A DNA stretch of 64,000 nt from Bog-756 sp963753905. GTDB taxonomy: Bacteria > Actinomycetota > Acidimicrobiia > Acidimicrobiales > RAAP-2. The notes beneath the pieces were generated by a model, which saw nothing but the letters and a program-made list of their open reading frames with translations, was not told where the DNA came from and made no database searches. The stretch is taken from the NCBI GenBank assembly GCA_963753905.1, contig CAVWDZ010000003.1, positions 62,001 to 126,000 on the forward strand, written 5' to 3'. A program made the position numbers and the translations under genes. Shown piece after piece: positions 9,236-19,599 of the stretch (the stretch's first letter is position 1; each line of letters starts with the position of its first letter).

Positions 9236-10327
9236 TCAGCTCCCGGTGCTCTCCCGCATCCTGCGGATGACCTCGTCGACCACCTCGCTGGTGGAGGCAG
9301 CGCCGCCGAGGTCGAAGGTCCGGATGCCGTCGGCCGCCGCCCCGAGGGTCGCCTCGCGGATGGATCGGGCCGCGGCGGCGACCGGCTGGCCGGGATCGGT
9401 CGCGGCACGCTCGAGCACCGCGGCACAGGCGAGCAGCATGGCCATCGGGTTGGCCACGTTCTTGCCCAGGAGGGACGGGGCCGTCCCGTGCGGGGCCTCG
9501 GCCATGGCCACCGTGGGATGCAGCTCGTCGTCGAGGGCGAGCAGGACCGACTCGGCTCCCGCGATCGAACCGAACAGGGCGAGCACCAGGTCGGAGAGGC
9601 AGTCCCCGTCGCGGTTGAGCGCGGGGACCACCAGGGACTGGTCGTCGGACTCCGTGAGCAGCCCCGCGTAGGCGGCGTCGATCAGCGTCGGCCGGTAGGC
9701 GACCCCCGGATGGCGCGACGCGGCAGCATCCATCTCCTCCTTCAGCATCCCCTCGTAGACGGTCGAGACCGTCCACTTGGGACCACCGAACACGCAGGCC
9801 CCGAGATCCGACGCCGTGCGGAACGAGAATTCGGCCACCGCCCGGCAGACCGACCGCTCGATGCGCTCCGTGCGCCAGGCGTGCTCTGCGCGGCCGCCGG
9901 GTGGACCCGACCGCCCCTCCTCGGCGCCGTAGGCGTCGCCGACGGCCATGCGGACGACCACGATGGGGTGCACCACCGGAGCCAGCGGGACCACGCCCGG
10001 GATCCGCCGGCCGGTCCGCACGATGACCGATCCTCCGACCCCTTCGCGCAGGATGCGGTTCGGCGACCCGACATCGCCGGTGGTCGGCGGCGTGACGGTT
10101 GCCGCCTTCAGACCGAGGCCGGTCACGCACATCGCCTCGGCCGCCTCGGAGACCACCCGGTTGCGGGTGCGCCGGCGGTTCTCGAGGGACAGGTCGAACC
10201 GGTGCAGGTCGACCGGGACGCCGAGCACCGCCGGGTCGAGCACCCGGAGCGCTTCCTCGAGCAGCTCCTGGCCCGTCTCGTCGCCCTCGCAGACCACCAG
10301 CTGCGTGCGATCGGTCGGCGCTGCCAC
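9236..10327 (-). CDS. Isocitrate dehydrogenase-like beta-decarboxylating dehydrogenase (type II-like, divergent)
   Basis: The 363-residue protein belongs to the isocitrate/isopropylmalate dehydrogenase superfamily and by eye resembles dimeric type II NADP-IDH, which is about 400 residues. Retained landmarks are SPN at 88-90, RMAVGDAY (R126, Y133), the acidic metal site NRDGDCLSD (D240, D246) and EAPHGTAPSLLGKNVANP. Differences are notable: the usual SPNGTIRN reads SPNRILRE, and the catalytic Lys of the STKN block seems replaced (VSTVYEGML). Location next to aconitase suggests isocitrate, but the altered pocket leaves the substrate open. The GTG start overlaps the deacetylase stop (TAGTG), implying coupled translation. 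Confidence 0.7.
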   Translation of the reverse strand: MAAPTDRTQLVVCEGDETGQELLEEALRVLDPAVLGVPVDLHRFDLSLENRRRTRNRVVSEAAEAMCVTGLGLKAATVTPPTTGDVGSPNRILREGVGGSVIVRTGRRIPGVVPLAPVVHPIVVVRMAVGDAYGAEEGRSGPPGGRAEHAWRTERIERSVCRAVAEFSFRTASDLGACVFGGPKWTVSTVYEGMLKEEMDAAASRHPGVAYRPTLIDAAYAGLLTESDDQSLVVPALNRDGDCLSDLVLALFGSIAGAESVLLALDDELHPTVAMAEAPHGTAPSLLGKNVANPMAMLLACAAVLERAATDPGQPVAAAARSIREATLGAAADGIRTFDLGGAASTSEVVDEVIRRMRESTGS

Positions 10328-11076
10328 TAGGCGGTGTTCACCACCTGGAACGACTCGGCCAGCCGCCCCTCGGGCAGCCCGGCCGCGAGGGCGGTGCCCG
10401 ACATCCAGGTCCGCAGCAGGTCCTCGAGATGGTCTCCGTCACCGACCTGGCTGCGGTGGGAGCGCAGGGCGGCCAGCTTCCGCTCGAAGACGGCGGTGGC
10501 GTCGACCACCCGGTCGGCCCGTTCGGTCGCCATGATCCACAACTCGGGGACGGTGTGGGGCTCGAGGCCCTCCTCGAGCAGGTCGGGGAAGGCGAACGGG
10601 TTGCGTGCGTCCGGGTAGACCGCGCACGCGGCCGCCTCGCCGGCCGCCAGGTGGTCCGGATGGCTGGCGTAGATCCGGGACCAGTTGCGCTCCGGGGACT
10701 GGGCCACCACACGGTCCGGTCGCACCCGGCGGATGACCGCGGCGATGGCACGGCGCAGCTCGAGGCCGGGAGTGACCATCCCGTCGGGGAACCCGAGGAA
10801 GGTCACGTCGGTCACGCCCACCGACCGGGCGGCGACCAGCTGCTCCTCACGACGGACGGCGGCCATCTCGGCGCGGCTGATCGAGCGGTCCGATCCTCCC
10901 GCGTCGCCGTCGGTGACGATGCAGTAGGAGACCTCGACCCCGCGCCCGGTCCACACGGCGACCGATCCGGCCGCGCCGAAGTCGACGTCGTCGGGGTGGG
11001 CGGTGACCACCAGGATGCGGGCGACCGGCTCGCTGCCGTCGTCGACGGTCAGTGGCGGTACGGGGCTGTCGGCCAC
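10327..11076 (-). CDS. PIG-L/LmbE family N-deacetylase
   Basis: The 249-residue protein has the PIG-L zinc site: AHPDD at residues 26-30 in ILVVTAHPDDVDFG, and a downstream His in YASHPDHLAAGEAA. The family includes MshB (mycothiol pathway), GlcNAc-PI deacetylases and mycothiol S-conjugate amidase, all hydrolysing an amide on an amino sugar. RNWSRIYASHPDH is typical of the actinobacterial branch. GTG at 11076 is chosen because GAGGAG lies seven bases upstream. The stop overlaps the start of the IDH-like gene, so the two are one translational unit. The true substrate is not known. Confidence 0.85.
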   Translation of the reverse strand: MADSPVPPLTVDDGSEPVARILVVTAHPDDVDFGAAGSVAVWTGRGVEVSYCIVTDGDAGGSDRSISRAEMAAVRREEQLVAARSVGVTDVTFLGFPDGMVTPGLELRRAIAAVIRRVRPDRVVAQSPERNWSRIYASHPDHLAAGEAAACAVYPDARNPFAFPDLLEEGLEPHTVPELWIMATERADRVVDATAVFERKLAALRSHRSQVGDGDHLEDLLRTWMSGTALAAGLPEGRLAESFQVVNTA

Positions 11077-11143
11077 GGGGATCTCCTCGTGCGTCGCGAC
11101 CTCTGCGGGGCGCCCTGCACCGACGGACGCCGGCCGACGGGGC

Positions 11144-12391
11144 TCAGGATGGCTCGGGCACCCATCCGGCGAGATCGGCCAGGCGCGGGTCGTTGGAGAA
11201 CATCTCGACGATGGGCACCCGGAGCCCGATCCGGGTCTGGATCCGCTCGACCTCGAGGACCTGGTTCCACTGGGCCAGGGTGACCACCATGCCGGTCGAT
11301 CCGGCACGGGCGGTGCGACCCGAACGGTGGAGGTAGGCCTTGTGGTCCTCGGGAGGGTCGAAGTGGATGACCACGTCGACGGCGTCGATGTCGAGGCCGC
11401 GGGCGGCCACGTCGGTGGCCACCAGGGTGTGCAGCCGACCGTCCGTGAAGTCCTTCAGGGTGCGCTCACGGTTGGCCTGCCGGAGGTCGCCGTGGATGGC
11501 GCCGGCCCGGACCCGCTCCTTGCCCAGCTGCTCGACGAGGCGGTCGGCCCCGTGCTTCGTGCGTACGAAGACCAGGGCCTTTTCGGAGTTGCGGCAGATG
11601 GCCGCACAGACCTTGACCCGGTCCATCTGGTGCACCTCGAGGAACCGGTGCTCCATGGCCTCGACGGTCGTGGAGGGCGAGGCGACCTCGTGGCGGACCG
11701 GATCGGTCAGGTAGCGGCTGACCAGGCGGTCGATGGCTCCGTCGAGGGTGGCGGAGAACAGCAGCGTCTGGTGCTCGCGCTCGAGGCGACGGAGCACCCA
11801 CTCGACCTGGGGCATGAACCCCATGTCCGCCATCCGGTCGGCCTCGTCGAGCACGAGGGTCTCGATGTCGGCGACGGAGAGCTCGCCGCGGTCCCCGAGG
11901 TCGATGAGCCGTCCCGGGGTGGCGATGACCACGTCGACCCCGCGGCGCAGCTTCTTGATCTGGCGCTCGATGTCAGCCCCTCCGTAGACGGCGACGGTGC
12001 GGAGACCGGTCGCCTCGGCCAGGGGCTCGAGGACCTCGCTCACCTGCACGGCCAACTCGCGGGTGGGCACGAGGACCAGGGCCCGGGGGCGCCCCGGCTC
12101 GGTGGAGCGGGCAGCCATGGTGCGCTGGAGCAACGGGACGCCGAAGGCGAGGGTCTTGCCCGAGCCGGTCTTGGCCTTGCCGCAGACGTCGCGGCCGGCC
12201 AAGGCGTCGACGACGGTCATGGCCTGGATGGCGAACGGGGAGTGGATGCCCTGTTTCTCGAGCTCCTCCACGATTGCGGGTGCGACGCCGAGGTCTGCGA
12301 AGGACGGCGCGGAGTCGGTGAGGCCGTCGGGGTCCGACGGCGGACCCGGCGGATCGAGGACGCGATCCGGCGGATCGGTGAGGGTGGTCAT
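11144..12391 (-). CDS. DEAD-box ATP-dependent RNA helicase
   Basis: The 415-residue protein carries the complete DEAD-box series: Q-motif region PSFADLGVAPAIVEEL...PFAIQ, motif I AKTGSGKT, Ia PTRELA, Ib TPGRL, II DEAD, III SAT, IV LVFVRTK, V TDVAARGLDID and VI HRSGRTARAG. It would unwind short RNA duplexes in ribosome assembly or RNA turnover. It has only a short C-terminal tail, so no accessory RNA-binding domain is evident. The start at 12391 is preceded by GAGAGAG. A strong inverted repeat lies about 32 bases upstream (12423-12442). Confidence 0.95.
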   Translation of the reverse strand: MTTLTDPPDRVLDPPGPPSDPDGLTDSAPSFADLGVAPAIVEELEKQGIHSPFAIQAMTVVDALAGRDVCGKAKTGSGKTLAFGVPLLQRTMAARSTEPGRPRALVLVPTRELAVQVSEVLEPLAEATGLRTVAVYGGADIERQIKKLRRGVDVVIATPGRLIDLGDRGELSVADIETLVLDEADRMADMGFMPQVEWVLRRLEREHQTLLFSATLDGAIDRLVSRYLTDPVRHEVASPSTTVEAMEHRFLEVHQMDRVKVCAAICRNSEKALVFVRTKHGADRLVEQLGKERVRAGAIHGDLRQANRERTLKDFTDGRLHTLVATDVAARGLDIDAVDVVIHFDPPEDHKAYLHRSGRTARAGSTGMVVTLAQWNQVLEVERIQTRIGLRVPIVEMFSNDPRLADLAGWVPEPS

Positions 12392-12422
12392 GGGATTCGG
12401 GTGCTCTCTCTCATCGTTCGGT

Positions 12423-12442
12423 GACGGCCGGAGCCGGCCGTC
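12423..12442 (-). promoter_or_regulatory. Inverted repeat upstream of the DEAD-box helicase
   Basis: GACGGCCGG-AG-CCGGCCGTC forms a perfect nine-base-pair dyad 31 bases before the helicase start. It could be an mRNA leader hairpin or a protein-binding dyad. The rest of the 243-base gap (12392-12633) shows no gene or terminator I can support. Confidence 0.4.
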
Positions 12443-12633
12443 GACGCCGTGCGAATCACGGGCGCCTGCGGGCCCGCCTCGGGCCATTGTCCGGGCCGAC
12501 GTGACCGACCAGAAGAACAGGATGAGGAAGACCCCGGTGGCGGGCACTCACCCGACCACGAGTGCCAGTGTACCCGTCAACCGCCCATGACCAGGTCGAT
12601 CCGTTCCACAGAGGCACCGGCGGGGCCGGCGGT

Positions 12634-14430
<1,797 letters not shown>

Positions 14431-14437
14431 GATGGTC

Positions 14438-14499
14438 GTCCCTTCCAACCGGGTGCAGGGTGAGTCTCCCACGGGGCCCGGCCCCGCGTGCCCCCGAGT
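14438..14499 (-). promoter_or_regulatory. Thi-box-like (degenerate TPP riboswitch-like) leader of thiC
   Basis: The thiC leader starts with ACTCGGGG, identical to the P1/P2 5' strand of known TPP riboswitches. A GC-rich hairpin and GGGAGA follow where CUGAGA is expected, then ACCC and CACC, and it ends in AAGGGA, which doubles as the ribosome binding site. The P4/P5 pyrophosphate-binding part (UGAU...AAUGCC) is missing or reduced to a few bases. It may be a minimal variant, a decayed riboswitch or chance similarity. Confidence 0.35.
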
Positions 14500-14542
14500 G
14501 TGCCATCGTGTGCGTCGAACCCGTACCGGCGAAAGGAAGACC

Positions 14543-15007
14543 ATGGGAACGCTCGCCCCTGGAGACAAGGCCCCCGACTTCACGCTTCCCGACCAGGACG
14601 GCAAACCGGTCTCGCTCCGGGACTTCGCCGGCAAGCCGGTCGTCGTCTACTTCTACCCGAAGGACGACACCCCGGGATGCACCAAGGAGGCCTGCCAGTT
14701 CAACGACAACCTGCAGGCCTTCAAGAAGGCCAAGGTTCCCGTGCTCGGCATCTCGGCCGACACGGCGGCCAAGCACAAGGCCTTCCGGGCCAAGTTCGGG
14801 CTCAAGTTCCCGCTGCTCACCGATACCAACCACACGGTCGGTACCGCGTACGGGTCCTGGGGCGAGAAGACCCTCTACGGCAAGAAGACCATTGGCGTCA
14901 TCCGGTCGACCTTCCTCGTCGCAGCGGATGGGACCATCGCCCGGGCCTGGTACCACGTTCGGGCCGACGGCCACGCAGCCAAGGTGCTGGAGGAAGTGAC
15001 CGGCTGA
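14543..15007 (+). CDS. bcp: PrxQ/BCP-type thiol peroxiredoxin (second copy)
   Basis: The 154-residue protein has the PrxQ active site PKDDTPGCTKEAC with peroxidatic Cys46 and resolving Cys51, and the family blocks KAPDFTLPDQDG, VLGISADTAAKHKAF and RSTFLVAADG. It reduces peroxides at the expense of thioredoxin. GAAAGGAAG lies directly before the ATG at 14543. It is divergent from thiC with a 112-base shared upstream region. It is clearly distinct from the copy at 3912-4376, with different flanks and an insertion YGSWGEKTLYGKKTIG typical of classic BCP. Confidence 0.95.
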   Translation: MGTLAPGDKAPDFTLPDQDGKPVSLRDFAGKPVVVYFYPKDDTPGCTKEACQFNDNLQAFKKAKVPVLGISADTAAKHKAFRAKFGLKFPLLTDTNHTVGTAYGSWGEKTLYGKKTIGVIRSTFLVAADGTIARAWYHVRADGHAAKVLEEVTG

Positions 15008-15077
15008 ACAGCACGTCCGGGCCAGAGACGGCACGCGGCATCGGGCGACCCACGGAAACCGGGCCCGGGACCGACAC

Positions 15078-15083
15078 TAGGGT
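15078..15083 (+). promoter_or_regulatory. Putative -10 box, leaderless promoter
   Basis: TAGGGT lies exactly six bases before the ATG at 15090 of the FrhB-like gene. Confidence 0.5.
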
Positions 15084-15089
15084 GGCGCC

Positions 15090-16214
15090 ATGCCGCCCGA
15101 GAAGCCGCACTGGACCGAGCTCCTCACCGAGGTGGTGACGTCCGGGTTGTGCACCGGGTGTGCCGCCTGCATCGTGGCCTGCCCCTACGACGTCCTGTCC
15201 TATGACGACACAGGGGGCCGGTACAAGCCCTTCCACATCGACGCGGAAGGCGGGCCCGACAGCTGCACCCACGGCGTCAAGGGGTGCACCATGTGCACGC
15301 GCGCCTGTCCGCGGTTCCGACTGTGGGAGCCGGAGATCGACACCCATCTGTTCGGCCGGGAGCGCACCGTCGAGGAGGTGTCCGGCATCGCCTCGGACGT
15401 CCTGCTGGTGCGTGCGACCGACCCCGACGTGCTCGAGTGCGGTCAGGACGGAGGGCTGGTCTCGGCCCTGCTCATCTGGGCCCTCGAGCACGACGTGATC
15501 GACGCAGCCCTCGTCTCGTACCTCGAAGGCGACGGGTCGACCTGGAAGGCAGTCCCGGGGGTCGCCACCACCCGCGCCGAGGTCCTGGCTGCTGCAGGGT
15601 CGCGCTACACGTACTCGGCCAACCCGCTGGCCTATCCGCAGGCCATCGCAGCCGGCGCCGAGCGGATCGCCCTCGTCGGCATGGGGTGCCAGGCCTCGGC
15701 TCCCCCGGTGATGTCCGCCCGCAAGGCCGGCAAGATCGCACGCCGGCTCTCCCTCAGCATCGGGTTGCTCTGCTCGAAGACCTTCGACGACGCGATCTTC
15801 CCCGAGCTCTTCGAGGCTCGGTACGGGATCGCCCGGGCCGACATCGAGAAGATGAACATCAAGGGTGTCTTCCAGGTGTGGACCCGCGACGGCAAATTCC
15901 ACGAGATCCCCCTCAAGGAGGCCCACGCCTGGACCCGCGAGGGATGCACGTCGTGTCCGGACTTCGCCGCCGAGCACGCCGACATCTCGACCGGAGGGAT
16001 CGGCGCGTTCAACGACTGGACGCTCACCATGGTCCGGACCGAGAAGGGCCGGGAGGTCCTCAACGGCATGATCGACGACGGCGCGGTCGAGACCCGGCCC
16101 GGTGACGACGATCCGGGGGCCATCGAGTTGCTGCACAAGCTGTCCCGGGTCAGCCGGAGGCGCTGGCCGGAGACCGCCGTGCCCATGCCCCGCCGGCTGC
16201 CGGTCCGCACCTGA
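15090..16214 (+). CDS. Coenzyme F420 hydrogenase/dehydrogenase beta-subunit (FrhB-like) iron-sulfur flavoprotein
   Basis: The 374-residue protein has two N-terminal ferredoxin-type motifs: C21xxC24xxC27xxxC31P, and a variant second set C59, C66, C69, C73P. An FrhB-type domain follows, with the GGLVSALLIWALEHDVID block and LVGMGCQASAP. In this family the C-terminal domain binds FAD and often F420, with electrons passing through the clusters. No hydrogenase subunits are adjacent, so it is a stand-alone oxidoreductase; related proteins include divinyl chlorophyllide/vinyl reductases. A second Cys pair (EGCTSCPDF) may bind another cluster. The reaction is unknown; an F420 link is inference. Confidence 0.82.
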   Translation: MPPEKPHWTELLTEVVTSGLCTGCAACIVACPYDVLSYDDTGGRYKPFHIDAEGGPDSCTHGVKGCTMCTRACPRFRLWEPEIDTHLFGRERTVEEVSGIASDVLLVRATDPDVLECGQDGGLVSALLIWALEHDVIDAALVSYLEGDGSTWKAVPGVATTRAEVLAAAGSRYTYSANPLAYPQAIAAGAERIALVGMGCQASAPPVMSARKAGKIARRLSLSIGLLCSKTFDDAIFPELFEARYGIARADIEKMNIKGVFQVWTRDGKFHEIPLKEAHAWTREGCTSCPDFAAEHADISTGGIGAFNDWTLTMVRTEKGREVLNGMIDDGAVETRPGDDDPGAIELLHKLSRVSRRRWPETAVPMPRRLPVRT

Positions 16215-16246
16215 GCCCCTCCGGCGCGGCGAGCGGGCCCGGCCCG

Positions 16247-16278
16247 GTGGCCGGCCGGCCCTGCGGTCGGCCGGCCAC
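16247..16278 (+). terminator. Strong GC hairpin downstream of the FrhB-like gene
   Basis: A perfect 11-base-pair stem (GTGGCCGGCCG / CGGCCGGCCAC) with a ten-base loop lies 33 bases after the stop. No T-run follows, so it is a U-less terminator candidate or mRNA-stabilising stem. The remaining gap to 16487 shows no gene. Confidence 0.45.
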
Positions 16279-16487
16279 AGCGGGTGAGCACGTGCGGTCA
16301 GGCGGGTCGGGGAACCGTCGTGAGAATCGCCTAAGAATCGGCGGAAGGGACCAATTCCCCTGCCTCAGGGTGGGCGCGGGACGTACAGTTGACCGATCGA
16401 CCGCGCCCCTGCGGTTTCCCAGATCGCCCGTCCGTCGTCGGCGGCTCAGCCGACCCTGGGGCCACACCACGCTTCCTGGAGGACACA

Positions 16488-18884
16488 TTGTTCGCCGGCC
16501 TCGGACGGTTCACGGTACGTTTCCGCTGGCTGGTCGTCGCGGCGTGGGTGATCGCCGCAGTCGGACTGGTCACCGGCCTCCCGAACCTCTCGAGCGTCGA
16601 GAAGAGCAGCAACTCCGACTTCCTGCCGGCCAGCTCTGCGAGCGTCCGGGCCGCCACCCTCGCCGGCGCCTTCACGCCCGAGCACGTGTCCGAGGCCACC
16701 TTCGTCGCCGCCTCCAAGACGGGACAGCTCACCGCGGCCGACAACACTGCCATCGACCGCGCCGAGCAGTCGGTGCGCAGCGTCCCGCGGGTGACCGCGG
16801 TGACCGACCAGGGCCTGTCGGCCAACGGCCGGGCACGCAAGGCGACCGTCGATCTCGACCTGCCCTCGCGGAACGCGTCGGCGGCGGCCACCCGGGCGGT
16901 CGACCAGATCCGGTCCACCTTCACCACCTCCGGAGCACCCCCCGGACTGGTCATGCACCTCACCGGGTCCGTGGCCCAGGGCGTCGACCAGCAGAAGCAG
17001 ACCTCCAAGATCCAGACGCTCACCGAGCTGCTCTCGGTCCTCTTCATCATCCTCCTCCTGTTCCTGACCTTCCGGGCCGTGCTCGCCCCGCTGGTCGCAC
17101 TGCTGCCGTCCGTGGTCGCCCTGGTGACCGCCGGTCCCCTCATCGCCGCCTCGACGCACCTGGGCGTCCAGGTCTCGGACCTCACGCCGATCCTCCTCAT
17201 CGTGGTCATGCTCGGCGCGGGGACCGACTACGGACTGTTCCTCATCTTCCGGGTCCGCGAGGAGATCCGTCGCGGACGCGCCACCGACGACGCCGTCGCC
17301 TTCTCGCTGTGCAAGGTCGGTGAGTCGATCACCTTCTCGGGCCTGACCGTGATCGCCGCGCTGGCGGCCGTCGTGTTCGCCACCTTCGGCCTCTACCAGG
17401 GCCTCGGCCCCGCGCTCGCCATCGGCATCGGCGCCGCCCTGCTGGCCAACCTCACCCTCCTGCCCGCCCTGCTCAGCATCCTCGGTCGCGCCGTCTTCTG
17501 GCCGCACATCCCGCGGGTCGGCCCGGTCAGGCACGGCACGTGGGGACGCATCGCCGCCAAGGTGGTCCGCAGGCCGGTCGCAACCCTGCTCGCCGGTCTG
17601 GTCTTCTTCGGCGGCCTGGCTCTCTTGATGCTGGCCTACTCACCCGCCGGCTTCGGAGATCAGCCGACGCCCGCCTCGTCCGACTCGGGCAAGGGACAGG
17701 TGCTGCTCACGGCCGACTACCCGAGGGCCGAATCGGACCCGACGAGCGTCGTGTTCCGGCTGCCCACCCCGGTGTGGAACGAACCGGCGGTCCTCGACAC
17801 CGCAGCGAGCGGCCTCGCGGCCTCGGGCGTCTTCTCGGGGGTCACCGGGGCGCTCGATCCCAACGGCGCGATGGTCACCCCGGAAGACCTCGCATCCGCC
17901 CATACCCTCCTGGCCAGGTTCGGCACGGCAGCCGACCTGCCGCCGGTCCCGCCCAGCGGGATCGACCTCCCGATGGACGTCTACGACGCGTACCGGGCCT
18001 CGGCGCAGTACATCAGCCCCGACAGCCGCTCGGTCCTGTTCCAGACGGCGCTCGTGGCCGGCCCGTCGACGAGTACCGCGGCCGCGCACGCGATGCCCGC
18101 TGTCCGCTCAGCCGTGGCCGCGGTGGGTCGCTCGATCGGGGCCACCGAGTCCGGCGTGGCCGGCGAGGCAGCATCCGCGGCGGACGTGGGGGCGATCTCC
18201 GGCAGCGACCTGATGCGGATCATCCCCATCGTGCTGCTGGTACTCGGGCTGCTGCTGGCCATCCTGCTGCGCAGTCTGGTGGCCCCGCTCTACCTGGTTG
18301 CGAGTGTGGGCCTCTCCTACCTCGCCTCGCTCGGCTTCGCCGTCCTCGTCTTCGTGATCATCGGCGGGCAGAACGGCATCAACTTCGTCCTGCCGTTCTT
18401 CATGTTCATCTTCATCATGGCCCTCGGCCAGGACTACAACATCCTGGTCATGACTCGGATCCGCGAGGAGGCCCACCATGCGCCGATCCGGGTGGCCGTC
18501 CGGCGCGCCGTCGAGGCGACCGGTACCACCGTGACCTCGGCCGGTCTCATCCTGGCCGGGACCTTCGGCGTGCTCACGGCCACCGGCACCACCCAGGTCA
18601 AGGAGATCGGCCTCGGGCTCGCCGCCGGCATCCTGCTCGACACCTTCTTTGTGCGGACGCTGCTCGTCCCGTCGGTGGCGGTCCTCCTCGGTCGGTGGAA
18701 CTGGTGGCCGTCCCGGCTCTCCCGCGAGGACCACGACCACGACCCGGTCATCCCCGGCGAGGGTGGCCCCGCCTGCAGTCCCCCCGCCGGCGCCTGCCTG
18801 CTGCCGGAGGTGGCCGCCGGTGCACCGACGGCCCGTGCCGCAGGCGTGGATCGCTCCCCGGTCGGCGCCGAGGTCGGCGCCTGA
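16488..18884 (+). CDS. MMPL/RND-family membrane transporter
   Basis: The 798-residue protein is a two-repeat RND/MMPL transporter: one TM helix, a large extracytoplasmic domain, five TM helices, then the same again. Each half carries the proton-relay motif region: GAGTDYGLFLIFRVREEI in the first and ALGQDYNILVMTRIREE in the second. MMPL proteins export lipids or lipophilic compounds using the proton gradient. TTG at 16488 is taken as the start because GGAGG lies five bases upstream and the N-terminus then matches the family; an ATG 99 bases upstream lacks both. The substrate is unknown. The tail is hydrophilic and His/Asp-rich (EDHDHDPV). Confidence 0.9.
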   Translation: MFAGLGRFTVRFRWLVVAAWVIAAVGLVTGLPNLSSVEKSSNSDFLPASSASVRAATLAGAFTPEHVSEATFVAASKTGQLTAADNTAIDRAEQSVRSVPRVTAVTDQGLSANGRARKATVDLDLPSRNASAAATRAVDQIRSTFTTSGAPPGLVMHLTGSVAQGVDQQKQTSKIQTLTELLSVLFIILLLFLTFRAVLAPLVALLPSVVALVTAGPLIAASTHLGVQVSDLTPILLIVVMLGAGTDYGLFLIFRVREEIRRGRATDDAVAFSLCKVGESITFSGLTVIAALAAVVFATFGLYQGLGPALAIGIGAALLANLTLLPALLSILGRAVFWPHIPRVGPVRHGTWGRIAAKVVRRPVATLLAGLVFFGGLALLMLAYSPAGFGDQPTPASSDSGKGQVLLTADYPRAESDPTSVVFRLPTPVWNEPAVLDTAASGLAASGVFSGVTGALDPNGAMVTPEDLASAHTLLARFGTAADLPPVPPSGIDLPMDVYDAYRASAQYISPDSRSVLFQTALVAGPSTSTAAAHAMPAVRSAVAAVGRSIGATESGVAGEAASAADVGAISGSDLMRIIPIVLLVLGLLLAILLRSLVAPLYLVASVGLSYLASLGFAVLVFVIIGGQNGINFVLPFFMFIFIMALGQDYNILVMTRIREEAHHAPIRVAVRRAVEATGTTVTSAGLILAGTFGVLTATGTTQVKEIGLGLAAGILLDTFFVRTLLVPSVAVLLGRWNWWPSRLSREDHDHDPVIPGEGGPACSPPAGACLLPEVAAGAPTARAAGVDRSPVGAEVGA

Positions 18885-18924
18885 CCGAGCGGTCGGGGAC
18901 GGCCGGGCCCCGCGACCGACCGAG

Positions 18925-18930
18925 TACCGT
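18925..18930 (+). promoter_or_regulatory. Putative -10 box, leaderless promoter of the trio
   Basis: TACCGT is six bases before the GTG at 18937 that opens the three-gene operon 18937-20857. Confidence 0.55.
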
Positions 18931-18936
18931 GATCGC

Positions 18937-19599
18937 GTGCCAACCAGACGGACCTCGCCACGACGACCCACGGTGGTCCTTCTGGTGCGCCACGGCAGCA
19001 CTCCGACCACCGGGAAGATCCTGCCCGGCAGGGCCGCGGGCCTCCACCTGTCCGAGGAGGGACTGGCCCAGGCGGAAGGTGTCGCCCGGCGCATCGGCGA
19101 CCTGGCCGAGACCGGGGGGACCGCGCCGGTCGCGGTGTACGCCTCGCCGCTCGAGCGGACCACCGAGACGGCCCGTCCCATCGCCCGGCGGCTCGGCCTC
19201 CGGGTCCGGACCGAGCGCGGGCTGCTCGAGTGCGACTTCGGGCAGTGGACCGGAGCCCGGCTCTCGACCCTCTCCCGGAAGCCGGAGTGGGGGACCGTCC
19301 AGCGCTGGCCGAGCGGGTTCCGCTTCCCGGGGGGCGAGTCGTTCGTCGAGATGCAGTCACGGATCGCCTCCGCGCTCGGCGACCTGGTCGGGCGCCACCC
19401 GGGCGAGACAGTGGTCGCCGTCTCCCACGCGGACCCGATCAAGGCGGCCGTCGCCCTGGCCGCCGGCACGCCGCTCGACCAGTTCCAGCGGCTGACCGTG
19501 GCTCCGTGCTCGGTCTCCGCCATCGCGTACACGTGGTCCGGCCCGTTCGTCCTCACGGTCAACTCGACCCTCTCGCTCCAGGACCTGGCCATCGCATGA
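18937..19599 (+). CDS. Histidine phosphatase superfamily protein (MSMEG_4193 family)
   Basis: The 220-residue protein has the phosphoglycerate-mutase/histidine-phosphatase core: LLVRHGST with the phospho-accepting His, YASPLERTTETA, the acid/base Glu region LLECDFGQWTG, and the second His in VAVSHADPIKA. It belongs to the actinobacterial MSMEG_4193 subfamily, which co-occurs with mycothiol-synthesis genes. GTG at 18937 is supported by TACCGT six bases upstream and by the conserved start. It overlaps the DUF3090 gene by four bases (ATGA). The substrate is unknown. Confidence 0.88.
   Translation: MPTRRTSPRRPTVVLLVRHGSTPTTGKILPGRAAGLHLSEEGLAQAEGVARRIGDLAETGGTAPVAVYASPLERTTETARPIARRLGLRVRTERGLLECDFGQWTGARLSTLSRKPEWGTVQRWPSGFRFPGGESFVEMQSRIASALGDLVGRHPGETVVAVSHADPIKAAVALAAGTPLDQFQRLTVAPCSVSAIAYTWSGPFVLTVNSTLSLQDLAIA

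Noticed and set aside
12393..12547. N-terminal hydrophobic extension of the DEAD-box helicase (start at 12547)
   Set aside because: The extension is unlike any DEAD-box protein, and ATG 12391 has a ribosome binding site.
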